A stretch of 64,000 nucleotides of DNA, taken from contig NZ_QUMW01000017.1 in the NCBI RefSeq assembly GCF_003387165.1, positions 21,705-85,704 on the forward strand. Reading direction: 5' to 3'. Numbering within the stretch: the stretch's first letter is position 1; the number at the start of each line of letters is the position of its first letter. Origin of the DNA: Jeotgalicoccus halotolerans. GTDB lineage: Bacteria > Bacillota > Bacilli > Staphylococcales > Salinicoccaceae. Shown one piece after another: positions 35,503 through 44,333 of the stretch. The position numbers and the translations under genes are program-made. The notes under the pieces are model-generated. The model was given only the letters and a program-made list of their open reading frames with translations. It searched no databases and was not told where the DNA came from.

Positions 35503-36801
35503 ATGCATCAACAAAGCCGCAGACCGGCCGTTCTATTTTTATCGCTGTCTATCTTTGCATGGGCCTTATTTGATTTTGCAAATACGATTTTTTCCGCCAA
35601 TATAGTTACCTTGTTTTTTCCTCAGTACATAACCGAAATAATTGGAACAGATGCGCGGCTTGAGCAAATATCTTCAACAGTAATTGCCTATGCCAATGCT
35701 GCCAGTGCTTTGTTTCTGATCTTATTTTCGCCCTTATTCGGAGTACTGATGGACAGGTCAGGTAAACGAAAAAAATATATCATTATATTTACACTGCTGA
35801 CAGTCGGGGCCTCTGTACTCATGGGGCTTTTCGGCGGCATGAATACCGGAATGATATTCGGCATTCCGAACGGTTTATTTTTAACGATACTGCTGTTTGT
35901 ATTTGCTAAATTTACATACAGTTCAGGGAACGTATTTTACGATGGCATGCTGTCATCGCTCGGCAGCAAAAAAGAAGTGCCTCTAATTTCCGGATTCGGT
36001 GTAGCACTGGGATATTTAGGTACTTTATTCGGCATATTTTCCGTTTTAATTATAATTGGAGACAGCAGCATTCATAATGCCTTCTGGCTGAGCGGTATTT
36101 TATTTCTGCTGTTTGCTCTGCCTTTATTTTTCATTAATAAAGATCCTGAACAGAAGGTAAAAGTGAAGCGGCCATTTTTAAAAGGATATAAAGATATTTA
36201 TTATACTTTTAAAGAAGCCAAAAAATATCCTTCGATTTTCTTTTTTATGATTGCTTATTTTTTTATTAATGACGCTCTTGCAACAGCAATCGCAATGATG
36301 CAGCCGTATGCAACAACCGTTGTCGGCTTTGAAGCAAGTGCTTTTTTAATCATTTTTATGGTCGCAACCTTATTCAGTATTGCGGGAGCTCTGGTCTTTG
36401 GGTTTATCAACCAAAAATACGGCTCCAAACCGACATTCAGCATCATTGGACTGCTTCTTGCTGCTGCTATTATTATTGCGGCACTGCCGCTTCCGATGTG
36501 GACATTTTGGATTGCCGCCAGCTTATTCGGTATAGCGATGGGATCTGTCTGGGTAGTTTCAAGAACTATTATTATCGAGCTGTCACCGGAAGGCAAAGAA
36601 GGACAGTTCTTCGGTTTATTTGCCTTCAGTGCGAAAATGAGCGCCATCGCCGGACCGTTTATTTACGGTACAATCACTCTGGTATTGAGTGATTTCGGCA
36701 CCGCTGCATCGCGGACTGCGATAACGAGTTTGCTTGTGATGGTAATAATCGGGTTGTACTTCCACAGCAGAGTAAAAATACCCCGAAATCAGGCGGTTTA
36801 G
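35503..36801 (+). CDS. MFS transporter of the UMF1/Atg22 type
   Basis: A 432-residue protein with about twelve helices. The opening SIFAWALFDFANTIFSANIVTLFFPQY is the WALYDFANxxF signature of the UMF1/Atg22-like branch of the major facilitator superfamily. The loop GVLMDRSGKRKKY is the conserved MFS motif A, and GSVWVVSRTIIIELSPEGKEGQFFGLF appears in the second half. Substrates are not established; fungal Atg22 exports amino acids from the vacuole. AAGGGAAG precedes the ATG. It stands alone between the ptsHI terminator and the cydAB promoter. Confidence 0.85.
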   Translation: MHQQSRRPAVLFLSLSIFAWALFDFANTIFSANIVTLFFPQYITEIIGTDARLEQISSTVIAYANAASALFLILFSPLFGVLMDRSGKRKKYIIIFTLLTVGASVLMGLFGGMNTGMIFGIPNGLFLTILLFVFAKFTYSSGNVFYDGMLSSLGSKKEVPLISGFGVALGYLGTLFGIFSVLIIIGDSSIHNAFWLSGILFLLFALPLFFINKDPEQKVKVKRPFLKGYKDIYYTFKEAKKYPSIFFFMIAYFFINDALATAIAMMQPYATTVVGFEASAFLIIFMVATLFSIAGALVFGFINQKYGSKPTFSIIGLLLAAAIIIAALPLPMWTFWIAASLFGIAMGSVWVVSRTIIIELSPEGKEGQFFGLFAFSAKMSAIAGPFIYGTITLVLSDFGTAASRTAITSLLVMVIIGLYFHSRVKIPRNQAV

Positions 36802-36865
36802 AAACTTAGAGCTAAAGCATGTTAATTTATTCACAAATATGTCACTAAATTTTAAACCTAAGCAT

Positions 36866-36894
36866 TTAATAGATGACGGTAAAACAGTTATAAT
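36866..36894 (+). promoter_or_regulatory. Promoter upstream of cydAB
   Basis: TATAAT at 36889-36894 with TTAATA (36866-36871) 17 bp upstream. A single Rex half-site-like TTCACAA (36830-36836) lies about 30 bp further upstream; the other half is not convincing. Confidence 0.5.
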
Positions 36895-36922
36895 GGTAGG
36901 TACGAATATGGGGTGAGTATAA

Positions 36923-38305
36923 ATGGATGAGGTATTAATTGGACGCCTTTTAACCGGAATGACTTTAAGCTTTCATATAATTTTTGCTACTATCGGAGTC
37001 GGTGTTCCAATAGTATTTATGGTCCTTGAATTTTTAGGACTGAGAAAGAAAGATGCACAGTATTTAACGATGGCACGTCGTATCGCAAAAGGTTATACGG
37101 TCACCGTTGCAGTCGGTGTTGTAACCGGGACGATAATCGGCCTGCAGCTGTCCTTGATATGGCCGGACTTTATGAGACTCGGCGGTCAAATTATAGCATT
37201 GCCGCTGTTTATGGAGACCTTTGCGTTCTTCTTTGAAGCAATATTCCTCGGAATATTTCTATACACTTGGGACCGGTTTAAGAATCCCTGGTATCACTGG
37301 CTGTTAAATATACCGATTGTTATCGGTTCGACTTTGTCGGCGGTTTTTATTACGACGGTGAACTCATTTATGAATACACCGGCAGGATTTGACTTTGAAG
37401 GCGGAGAACTTTTAAATATTGATCCGATTGCCGCAATGTTCAATCCTTCTTCATGGGTGAGAGTATTCCACGTTGTTGTTACAGCATATATGACGATTGC
37501 TTTCCTGATGGCGACAATCAGTGCCGTTAAACTGCTCAGATCGTCACATAAAGAAGATAAAACATATCACAAAAAAGGCTTAAAAGTGATGATGTCAATC
37601 GGAGTAATTATGGCAGGATTGACACTGCTGGCAGGAGATTTAACAGCGAAGTTCCTGCACGAACACCAGCCTGAAAAACTTGCGGCTTTTGAATGGCACT
37701 TTGAAACAGAAGAAAATGCAGATTTAGTACTGTTTGGTATTTTAGATGAGGAAACGCAGGAGATTAAATATGAACTGCGTATTCCACGGGCACTCAGCTT
37801 CCTCGCAGGAAATTCATTCGATACTGAAGTGACAGGACTGAATGATATACCGGAAGATGAACATCCGCCGCTGATTATCCATTACTTCTTTGACTTAATG
37901 GTATTCTTCGGAATGTACGGGCTCGGTATCGCTGCTGTATACTTTATCGTTAAATTTACTAAGCGGTGGACGAAAATACACGAGCACCATCCGGCACTTC
38001 TCTATATGTACGCCCTCGCCGGTCCGCTCAGTTTCCTGGCGATAGAAGCAGGCTGGTTCTTAGCAGAAATGGGACGCCAGCCATGGATTGTAAGAGGCTA
38101 TATGAGAGTGTCTGAAGCGGTGACGCAAGCAGACGGTTTAGGTATTACGCTGATAGCTTTTTCACTCCTGTACATGGTGCTCGGAGCGACATGTATATAT
38201 GTGCTGCTTAGAATGTTTAAAGGCAAATCAGCTGAAGAAGATAAATTAAACTGGTATGGAGAAACCGGCATTATATCGAAAGGTGAAGGAGGTCAATTGC
38301 CATGA
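36923..38305 (+). CDS. cydA: Cytochrome bd quinol oxidase subunit I
   Basis: A 460-residue CydA. MTLSFHIIFATIGVG supplies the haem ligand His near position 18, RVFHVVVTAYMTIAF the second His, and GRQPWIVRGYMR the conserved quinol oxidase motif. About nine helices; the Q loop is short, as in Firmicutes. With CydB it reduces oxygen to water using menaquinol at the outer membrane face, without proton pumping. GGGGTGAG precedes the ATG. The stop overlaps cydB by 4 nt. No cydCD exporter genes follow. Confidence 0.96.
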   Translation: MDEVLIGRLLTGMTLSFHIIFATIGVGVPIVFMVLEFLGLRKKDAQYLTMARRIAKGYTVTVAVGVVTGTIIGLQLSLIWPDFMRLGGQIIALPLFMETFAFFFEAIFLGIFLYTWDRFKNPWYHWLLNIPIVIGSTLSAVFITTVNSFMNTPAGFDFEGGELLNIDPIAAMFNPSSWVRVFHVVVTAYMTIAFLMATISAVKLLRSSHKEDKTYHKKGLKVMMSIGVIMAGLTLLAGDLTAKFLHEHQPEKLAAFEWHFETEENADLVLFGILDEETQEIKYELRIPRALSFLAGNSFDTEVTGLNDIPEDEHPPLIIHYFFDLMVFFGMYGLGIAAVYFIVKFTKRWTKIHEHHPALLYMYALAGPLSFLAIEAGWFLAEMGRQPWIVRGYMRVSEAVTQADGLGITLIAFSLLYMVLGATCIYVLLRMFKGKSAEEDKLNWYGETGIISKGEGGQLP

Positions 38306-39327
38306 GCCCAGATTATGAGATTATCGGTGTAACTGTACTCTGGACCTTTTTATATCTCTATGTCATCATCGCATCGATTGACTTCGGTGCCGGATTCTTT
38401 AACTTTTATTCAAAATTGACAGGTGATGATAACATCATCAGTCCGATTATTTCACGGTATTTAAGTCCGGTATGGGAGACAACAAACGTCTTCTTCGTCT
38501 TTTTCTTCGTTGGAATTGTCGGGTTTTATCCGGACACAGCATATTATTTAGGTACGACCTTATTAATTCCGGGGTCGATTGCTCTGATACTGCTGTCGAT
38601 ACGCGGCTCATATTATGCGTTTAACTCATATAACCGGGAAAGCAAGCTGTCGTGGTCAGCCTTGTACGGTGTAACAGGACTTCTTATACCGGCGGCGCTG
38701 TCGATTGCACTTGTCATTTCAGAAGGCGGTTATATAGAAGAAACTGCCACGGGCATCGATTTAAACTTTGAAAATTTAATTTTCAGCACTTACGGCTGGT
38801 CGGTTGTCTTTCTCGCAATTATTTCAGTGCTTTATATTTCGAGCGGTTTTCTAACGTTCTATGCTGCAAAAGCTGAGGATAAGAAAGCAAGTGAATTAAC
38901 GAGAACCTGGTTTTTAATCTGGACCTTGCCAACGCTCGTGATTACCCAGTTTACGTTCTTAGGACTGAGACAGCATAACTATGAACACTTTATGAGTGCT
39001 CAGAATTACTGGTATTTATTTGGACTGAGTCTTCTTGCAATGCTGATTGGGGTCTTCTTAATCTGGCAGCGCCGCAACTACGGTACAGCTTTCATTATGA
39101 TAATGCTTCAGTACGGATTTGCCTTTTACGGCTACGGAATCAGCAAGCTGCCGTACATTCTTTATCCGTATATAAACATTAATGATGCTGTTGTTAACGA
39201 AAATATGGCATTTGCATTGACAGTCGTCTTCGTATTAGGTTTACTATTATTAATTCCATCATTATTCTTGCTGGTAAGACTGTTCTTATTTGATAAGGAT
39301 TATGTGAAAGGGAAGAAAAAATACTAG
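38302..39327 (+). CDS. cydB: Cytochrome bd quinol oxidase subunit II
   Basis: A 341-residue CydB with about eight helices. YVIIASIDFGAGFFNFYSKL and PVWETTNVFFVFFFVGIVGFYPDTAYYLGT are typical N-terminal blocks, the second in the form seen in staphylococci. The ATG sits in the ATGA overlap with cydA, behind AAGGAGG. It forms the oxidase heterodimer with CydA. The ktrC-like gene follows after 24 nt, so the three may be cotranscribed. Confidence 0.95.
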   Translation: MSPDYEIIGVTVLWTFLYLYVIIASIDFGAGFFNFYSKLTGDDNIISPIISRYLSPVWETTNVFFVFFFVGIVGFYPDTAYYLGTTLLIPGSIALILLSIRGSYYAFNSYNRESKLSWSALYGVTGLLIPAALSIALVISEGGYIEETATGIDLNFENLIFSTYGWSVVFLAIISVLYISSGFLTFYAAKAEDKKASELTRTWFLIWTLPTLVITQFTFLGLRQHNYEHFMSAQNYWYLFGLSLLAMLIGVFLIWQRRNYGTAFIMIMLQYGFAFYGYGISKLPYILYPYININDAVVNENMAFALTVVFVLGLLLLIPSLFLLVRLFLFDKDYVKGKKKY

Positions 39328-39351
39328 TAACATACAGGATAGGTTGATACT

Positions 39352-40017
39352 ATGAAAAAAGAAATAGCAGTCATCGGACTGGGCAGATTTGGCGGAAGCA
39401 TCGTCATGGAACTGAGTGAAATGGATGTGGATGTCCTCGTTATTGATACGGACGAAGCACGAGTCAATGAATATCAGGATTATTACTCTGAAGGTATTAT
39501 TGGAGATTCAACAGACGAAGCAATGCTGAAAAGTATCGGTATTGATAATTATGATAATGTCATCGTTGCTATCGGAGATAATATCCAGGCGAGTATTTTA
39601 TCGACATTGATTTTAAAAGATCTAGGAGTTAAAAAAGTAACAACTAAAGCTCAGAATTCCTATCATGGCAGGGTACTTGAAAAAATCGGCGCAGATATAG
39701 TCGTCCATCCTGAACGGGATATGGGGCGAAGGATTGCTCACAGACTCGTATCCTCATCTGTTGTCGAGTACCTTGAAGTATCGACCAGTCACTCGATTAT
39801 TGAATACAGTGCGAACGCAAAACTGGAGAACAAGCGTATAAGCGATTTAAATATCCGAGAAAAATTCGGTATCAGTATTATTGCAATCAACAGAGATAAT
39901 GACATTATCGTGAGTCCGGATCCTCAGATCAGCATCCTTGGAGGAGATATACTGATTCTTATAGGCAGTGATCAGCAGCTAAACCATTTCGAAAAAGTTA
40001 TGGAGCGGCTTAAATAA
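39352..40017 (+). CDS. ktrC: Potassium uptake regulatory subunit KtrC/KtrA (TrkA-N, TrkA-C)
   Basis: A 221-residue RCK protein. IAVIGLGRFGGSIVMEL is the Rossmann nucleotide-binding loop and DVLVIDTDEARVN the acidic strand end. The TrkA-C domain covers ~135-220 (SIIEYSANAKLENKRISDLNI ... ISILGGDILILIGSDQQL). Octameric rings of this family gate the Ktr K+ channel subunit and also bind cyclic di-AMP through TrkA-C. It follows cydB, as in S. aureus. The matching KtrB/KtrD gene is not in the window. Confidence 0.93.
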   Translation: MKKEIAVIGLGRFGGSIVMELSEMDVDVLVIDTDEARVNEYQDYYSEGIIGDSTDEAMLKSIGIDNYDNVIVAIGDNIQASILSTLILKDLGVKKVTTKAQNSYHGRVLEKIGADIVVHPERDMGRRIAHRLVSSSVVEYLEVSTSHSIIEYSANAKLENKRISDLNIREKFGISIIAINRDNDIIVSPDPQISILGGDILILIGSDQQLNHFEKVMERLK

Positions 40018-40031
40018 ATACAGTAAACGTC

Positions 40032-40068
40032 AAACAGCACCTCTTGGAGAAAGGAGGCGCTGTTTTTA
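40032..40068 (+). terminator. Rho-independent terminator after ktrC
   Basis: AAACAGCACCTC (40032-40043) pairs with GAGGCGCTGTTT (40054-40065) with one A-C mismatch, followed by T residues. Confidence 0.75.
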
Positions 40069-40131
40069 TTATAAGAAGTAATAATTAGTGCTGAGTGACA
40101 GTATGGAACCGACAGTGTCACTCAAATCGTC

Positions 40132-41031
40132 CTAGTTAAATTCAATGCCGTAATGATCGAGAATATATTGAGGCATGAAGTATCGTGCTGTTTTTTTAGG
40201 GTCAACGACCTGATTAATTTGAGCATGGCCGGCAAGACTCATCAGCATGGTGAATTCTTCCATGCTCAAATCAGTTTTCGGCTGAAGCAGCTCAGCCATT
40301 TTATGAACTGAAGTATCGACAGCCGCATCGAGACTTTCATCGGAAACATTCAGGTAAATACCTTCATCATTAATAATTACCGGATGTTCAGTCGGTAAAT
40401 TCTTTGCTTTTTCAAATGTTACATTAACATTCGCGCTGACTTCAAGCCCTGATACACTGACTTCGCCGTCAGCCATCGCAGCATGTACATCACCGAGACC
40501 AAACAGCGCACCGTCATGGTAGACAGGCAGGTACAGAGTGATGCCTTCTGTTATTTTCAGGCAATCCATATTGCCGCCATGGGTACCAGGAGTTCCGTTA
40601 TTCACTGCTTCATCAGGCGGAGCTACACCGATCATCTTATTAACTGGAAGCGGCAAGCCGTTAAAATCGGCTGTATTATTCTCAGTATTAACATCGTAAA
40701 CACGGACGAGGGTTTCTTCCAGAGTATCTCCCATCACGCCCATACCGGGGCCGGTCACCATAACTCCGGTATCGGAAATATCAATACTGTTAATTGTTAC
40801 CTTTAAAACATCTCCAGCTTTAATGCCATCTACATAAACCGGTCCTGTTGCAGGATTAATTCTTTCCTAGTCAAGGCCGCCGAAAGAACCTTCTTCGGAA
40901 GTGATTTGCCCTGTAAAGCAGTCGTGTGTTTCAATGTCGACAGTATCTCCTAGCTCAACTGTTAACTTCGGCTCGTTCTCTTTGCTCATTGCATAAAAAA
41001 GATTATCTTTTGCAAGTTTATGGTTTGCCAT
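40132..41031 (-). pseudogene. Acetamidase/formamidase family gene interrupted by an in-frame amber codon
   Basis: On the minus strand an AAGGAGG site precedes an ATG at 41031. Translation runs MANHKLAKDNLFYAMSKENE, then VDIETHDCFTGQ and EEGSFGGLD, and stops at a TAG (40869-40867). The same frame continues as ERINPATGPVYVDG, DISDTGVMVTGPGMGVMG and so on to a normal stop at 40132, 299 residues in total. The family consensus reads GLDW-(D/E)RINPATGP at this point, so TAG most likely replaces TGG (Trp55). Everything else is intact, so the lesion is recent, a sequencing error, or read through. The family hydrolyses formamide or acetamide to ammonia. A fragment could restart at GTG/ATG codons near 40761. 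Confidence 0.88.
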
Positions 41032-41064
41032 TAAAATTCCTCCTTAATAATACATTCTTCTCTC

Positions 41065-41093
41065 ATTATAGATTAAATCAGATTAAAGACCAA
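41065..41093 (-). promoter_or_regulatory. Promoter of the interrupted acetamidase gene
   Basis: On the minus strand TATAAT (41070-41065) follows TTGGTC (41093-41088) with a 17-bp spacer. It lies between the rnjA terminator and the acetamidase start, so the gene has its own promoter. Confidence 0.55.
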
Positions 41094-41108
41094 AAAGAGG
41101 TGTTGAGA

Positions 41109-41149
41109 TAAAAAAACACCGAAATCCCAACGAATCGGGACTTCGATGC
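41109..41149 (-). terminator. Rho-independent terminator after rnjA
   Basis: On the minus strand a 12-bp stem (41149-41138 with 41128-41117, including G-T pairs) is followed by seven T residues (plus-strand A at 41110-41116). Confidence 0.85.
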
Positions 41150-41164
41150 TTAAGTCATATTATT

Positions 41165-42844
41165 TTATTTATCGTCGTTAACTCTCATAATAATCGGAAG
41201 AATCATTGGACGCCGCTTCGTTTTATTATAAAGGAAACCGCTTAATTCTTCAATAATCAGCTGTTTAACATTATACCACTCAACATTTTCTTTTGAATCG
41301 AGCAGCGTTTTGACTTCATCGCGGATTTTCTTCTCTGCACTGCGGATCAGACCATATGATTCTCTCATATAAACGAAACCACGGGAGATAATATCCGGTC
41401 CGCTTAAGAGTTCGCCTGTTTCAAAGTCAATTGTCAGTACGACAATTGCCAATCCCTCTTCTGATAACGATTTACGGTCGCGGAGAACAATGTTGCCGAT
41501 ATCTCCAATGCCGTTGCCGTCAACGAATACTGTTCCGGCAGTAACGCGGTGTGAGAAACGCGCACTGTCTTTCGTCAGGGCAAGAACGTCGCCGATTTCA
41601 AAAACAAAAATATTCTCTTCTTTAACACCAGTTGAAATTGCCAGTTTCTTATGCAGGTCGAGCATACGGTATTCACCGTGAATCGGCATAAAATACTTAG
41701 GCTGCATCAGGCGGAGCATTAATTTCTGTTCTTCCTGCGAACCATGTCCTGATGTGTGAATATTGGACAGTTTACCGTGAATAACATCAGCGCCTGCTTT
41801 ATAAAGCGCGTTGATTGTTTTGTTAACGCTTAAAGTGTTGCCCGGAATCGGCGATGAACTGAAAACTACAGTGTCATCAGGGATGATGCTGATTTGTCTG
41901 TGTGTACCGTTGGCAATACGCGAAAGTGCTGCCATCGGCTCTCCCTGTGAACCTGTACATAAAATCATCACTTTATGTTTTTCTATTTTGTTAATCATTT
42001 TAGGTTCTATAAATGTCTCAGGAGGAGCTGTAATATAGCCGAGCTCCTGGCCGATTTTAATGTTGTTTTCCATGCTGCGGCCGAAAATACAAATTTTGCG
42101 GTCGAATTTCACCGCAGCTTCAATTGCCTGCTGCACGCGGTAAATATTCGATGCAAAAGTAGCGAATATAATACGGCCTGTACATTTACGGAATATATCT
42201 TCAACATTCTGGCCGACTGATTTTTCACTGATAGTGAAGTTTGGAACCGTAGCGTTTGTTGAGTCTGACAGAAGGGCGAGCACGCCTTCTTCACCGAGTT
42301 TCGCCATTTTGGCAAGGTTTGCCGGTTCGCCGACAGGAGTGAAGTCAAATTTGAAATCACCTGTATGAACAATATTGCCTTCCGGTGTCCGTACGATTAC
42401 GCCGTAAGCTTCCGGGATAGAGTGAGTAGTTAAGTAAAACTCAACATCCATATGCTTAAATTTCAAAACGCTGTCCTCATCGATAGGAATTAATTCAGTC
42501 TGGCTGAGAAGATGGTGTTCCTCAAGTTTGTTGCGAATTAACCCTAAGGCAAGCGGACCTGAGTAGATAGGTACTGAAATTTGTCTTAATAAGAAAGGAA
42601 TACCGCCGATGTGATCTTCGTGGCCGTGTGTCACAATAAGTGCACTGATTTTATCTTCGTTTTCTTTTAAGTAAGTGTAATCAGGTATTACATAATCAAC
42701 GCCAAGTTCATCATCTGTTGGAAACTTGACCCCCGCATCGATAATAATAATTTCATCTTTATATTCAATACAGTATGTGTTTTTCCCGATTTCTCCCAGT
42801 CCCCCAAGAGCAAATACACCTACTTCATTTGATTCAAGCGTCAT
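41165..42844 (-). CDS. rnjA: Ribonuclease J1
   Basis: A 559-residue beta-CASP metallo-beta-lactamase nuclease. The zinc motif is [16 protein letters not shown], preceded by [15 protein letters not shown] and [22 protein letters not shown]. Later motifs are [31 protein letters not shown] and the beta-CASP blocks [24 protein letters not shown] and [10 protein letters not shown]. RNase J1 matures and degrades RNA as a 5'-3' exonuclease and endonuclease. Its ATG overlaps the rpoY stop by one base. J1 rather than J2 is inferred from the rpoY linkage. Confidence 0.97.
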   Translation of the reverse strand: MTLESNEVGVFALGGLGEIGKNTYCIEYKDEIIIIDAGVKFPTDDELGVDYVIPDYTYLKENEDKISALIVTHGHEDHIGGIPFLLRQISVPIYSGPLALGLIRNKLEEHHLLSQTELIPIDEDSVLKFKHMDVEFYLTTHSIPEAYGVIVRTPEGNIVHTGDFKFDFTPVGEPANLAKMAKLGEEGVLALLSDSTNATVPNFTISEKSVGQNVEDIFRKCTGRIIFATFASNIYRVQQAIEAAVKFDRKICIFGRSMENNIKIGQELGYITAPPETFIEPKMINKIEKHKVMILCTGSQGEPMAALSRIANGTHRQISIIPDDTVVFSSSPIPGNTLSVNKTINALYKAGADVIHGKLSNIHTSGHGSQEEQKLMLRLMQPKYFMPIHGEYRMLDLHKKLAISTGVKEENIFVFEIGDVLALTKDSARFSHRVTAGTVFVDGNGIGDIGNIVLRDRKSLSEEGLAIVVLTIDFETGELLSGPDIISRGFVYMRESYGLIRSAEKKIRDEVKTLLDSKENVEWYNVKQLIIEELSGFLYNKTKRRPMILPIIMRVNDDK

Positions 42845-43062
42845 TACGCGATAGTCTCTACTTTAAAATCTTCATTATTGTTTTGTTCATATTCCAGATG
42901 CGCGGGACTAAGTGCCTGGATGAATTCGATGTTGTTCTGGTTCGTTTTCAAATAGTTGCGAACCTCTTCTTCTGTTTCTGCCTCGACATAGCGAATCTGT
43001 GTGTCTTCTCTAATGATACGCGTGTCTATATCTTCTTGGAAAAATACTTTAAATACTGCCAT
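42844..43062 (-). CDS. rpoY: RNA polymerase epsilon subunit
   Basis: A 72-residue protein beginning [20 protein letters not shown] and continuing [17 protein letters not shown], the conserved body of the DUF1447/RpoY family. It binds RNA polymerase in Firmicutes near the secondary channel side and has been suggested to protect the enzyme. It is coupled to rnjA by a one-base overlap, the usual pairing in this group. GGAG precedes the ATG (AAAGGAGTC on the minus strand). Confidence 0.95.
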   Translation of the reverse strand: MAVFKVFFQEDIDTRIIREDTQIRYVEAETEEEVRNYLKTNQNNIEFIQALSPAHLEYEQNNNEDFKVETIA

Positions 43063-43110
43063 AATTTATGACTCCTTTGTTAGTTATTTATCATTATTAA
43101 AATAAATGTT

Positions 43111-43147
43111 AAAAATAAAAATATGTGCCTAAATTTTTTAAGCACAT
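43111..43147 (-). terminator. Terminator of the 31-codon basic peptide gene
   Basis: On the minus strand ATGTGCTTAAA (43147-43137) pairs with TTTAGGCACAT (43133-43123) with one G-T pair and an AAA loop, followed by ATTTTTATTTTT. It lies just 11 bases behind the small gene and ahead of rpoY, so it separates the two transcripts. Confidence 0.75.
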
Positions 43148-43158
43148 TATTTAGGGCG

Positions 43159-43254
43159 CTATTTACCCTTCATATATTCATTGCGCAATAAACCTTTTCT
43201 GCCCAGGATGCTTTTCAACTTTTTCTTAAGTTTCTCACGTAACCTTCTCAGCAT
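43159..43254 (-). CDS. Small, highly basic peptide of unknown function (31 aa)
   Basis: A 32-codon frame on the minus strand: ATG at 43254, TAG at 43161-43159. AAGGGTGTG lies 6-14 nt ahead of the ATG. The peptide begins MLRRLREKLKKKLKS and ends GLLRNEYMKGK. I count 13 Lys/Arg against 2 Glu, a net charge near +11, with Leu spaced so that residues 1-17 form an amphipathic helix. It has no signal peptide. A sigmaA-like promoter lies upstream and a terminator directly behind, and the span holds no other gene. I do not recognise a family. Options are a nucleic-acid or ribosome binding peptide, a membrane-active peptide, or a toxin of a type I system. Confidence 0.6.
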   Translation of the reverse strand: MLRRLREKLKKKLKSILGRKGLLRNEYMKGK

Positions 43255-43282
43255 ACTATCACACCCTTATATACTTATTCTC

Positions 43283-43311
43283 ATTTTACAATATAGACCC
43301 GGTACTTGCAA
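43283..43311 (-). promoter_or_regulatory. Promoter of the 31-codon basic peptide gene
   Basis: On the minus strand TTGCAA (43311-43306) and TAAAAT (43288-43283) are separated by exactly 17 bp. The predicted start near 43276 gives a leader of ~22 nt with the binding site. Confidence 0.6.
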
Positions 43312-43344
43312 AGACTTTATAATAGTAACAAGGGAGGGAAAACT

Positions 43345-43617
43345 GTGAAGATAGAAAGGATTATGTCGACAGTTAAAAATGAACAGATGTGAAGGGATAA
43401 AATATTTACCGGCATCGAGTTTAATGTCCGGGGGAATCAGATCGTTATGAACTTTGTATATGCTGACTACAGCAGCCAGACGGAGACGGATACTGATGTG
43501 TACATGCCTCACGGAGAAGATCCGGTTTTTATTAACGAAGAAGAAATGAATATGCTGATTCAGAAACTGCGCGAAAAAAAGATTCAATATAATATCAGAA
43601 AAGATGAATTTATTTAA
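43345..43617 (+). pseudogene. Short hypothetical gene interrupted by an in-frame opal codon
   Basis: AGGGAGGG (43331-43338) precedes a GTG at 43345. The frame reads MKIERIMSTVKNEQM, meets TGA at 43390-43392, and continues without further stops as RDKIFTGIEFNVRGNQIVMN ... LREKKIQYNIRKDEFI to TAA at 43617, directly ahead of a strong terminator. The codon 16 stop could be TGG changed to TGA. The continuing part looks like a real acidic small protein. A restart at ATG 43447 with GGGGG 12 nt upstream is possible but poor. No family recognised. TATAAT at 43318-43323 is a candidate -10 with no clear -35. Confidence 0.5.
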
Positions 43618-43622
43618 ACTTA

Positions 43623-43661
43623 AAAAGACGGGGGCTGTATTTAACACAGCCCCCGTCTTTT
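43623..43661. terminator. Bidirectional terminator
   Basis: A 16-bp stem (43623-43638 with 43646-43661; AAAAGACGGGGGCTGT) with A/T ends, between the interrupted plus-strand gene and def on the minus strand. Confidence 0.93.
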
Positions 43662-43670
43662 ATATTGGTC

Positions 43671-44222
43671 CTATTCGAGCGGTTCGGCATTGCCGGTCGG
43701 CTCAAAAGGCGCCTTCTTATCAATATGGTCGTAAAACATTACGCCGTCCAGATGATCGAGCTCGTGCTGCAGGACAACTGCTAAAAAACCTTTTGCCTTA
43801 ATATCGATTTTCTCTCCATCGATTGTTACAGCACTGACGCGGATGCGTTTTTTACGTTGCACGATGCCTTCTATTTCTTCATCGACACTCAGGCAGCCTT
43901 CGCCGGCCGGTAGATAAGTTTCATTAACCGAGTGACTGATTACTTTAGGATTGATCAGCATGTAGTCGTATTCCGGATTGCCTTCTTCATCTGCAACATA
44001 TATAGCAAGCATGCGCTTATCGAGACCAATTTGAGGTGCGGCAAGTCCGACACCCGCCCGGAGGGAATATTTTTCACTCACTTCAGGATTCTGTGAGTTA
44101 ATCAGATACTCTCTCATACTTTTTAATTCTGCTATTGTCTGTGCATCGATTTCTGCCACTTCGCTTACTTTTTTACGCAGCATCGGATGACCGTCGCGCA
44201 CAATATTTTCCATAGTCAGCAT
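43671..44222 (-). CDS. def: Peptide deformylase
   Basis: A 183-residue PDF of the longer Gram-positive (type 2) class. The three motifs are GVGLAAPQIGLDKRM, EGCLSV with the metal-binding Cys, and LQHELDHLDGVMFYD with HExxH. It removes the formyl group from nascent proteins. The position near ykyA and pdhA matches B. subtilis and S. aureus, although here def is transcribed away from pdh. AAAGGAGG-like sequence (minus strand of cctcctt at 44230) precedes the ATG. Confidence 0.97.
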   Translation of the reverse strand: MLTMENIVRDGHPMLRKKVSEVAEIDAQTIAELKSMREYLINSQNPEVSEKYSLRAGVGLAAPQIGLDKRMLAIYVADEEGNPEYDYMLINPKVISHSVNETYLPAGEGCLSVDEEIEGIVQRKKRIRVSAVTIDGEKIDIKAKGFLAVVLQHELDHLDGVMFYDHIDKKAPFEPTGNAEPLE

Positions 44223-44333
44223 GATAAAACCTCCTTCGTTTCAAACACTCGGTTTATTATACAATATATTTGCGTTAAAATGGTATTGTAAATACTGATA
44301 AAAAATTAATTTAACATGGGGGTACATATCGAA

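Noticed and set aside
36821..36846. Rex operator upstream of cydAB
   Set aside because: Only one half-site (TTCACAA) is clear; the mirror half TTGTGAA is not present at the right spacing.
40092..40124. Hairpin TGAGTGACA/TGTCACTCA behind the acetamidase pseudogene as a terminator
   Set aside because: The stem is good, but there is no T tract on the minus strand and the loop is long; left unassigned.
40867..43392. Pyrrolysine or selenocysteine decoding of the TAG and TGA interruptions
   Set aside because: No SECIS-like structure or Pyl/Sec genes are in view, and the acetamidase family has Trp at that site, so point mutation or sequencing error is simpler.
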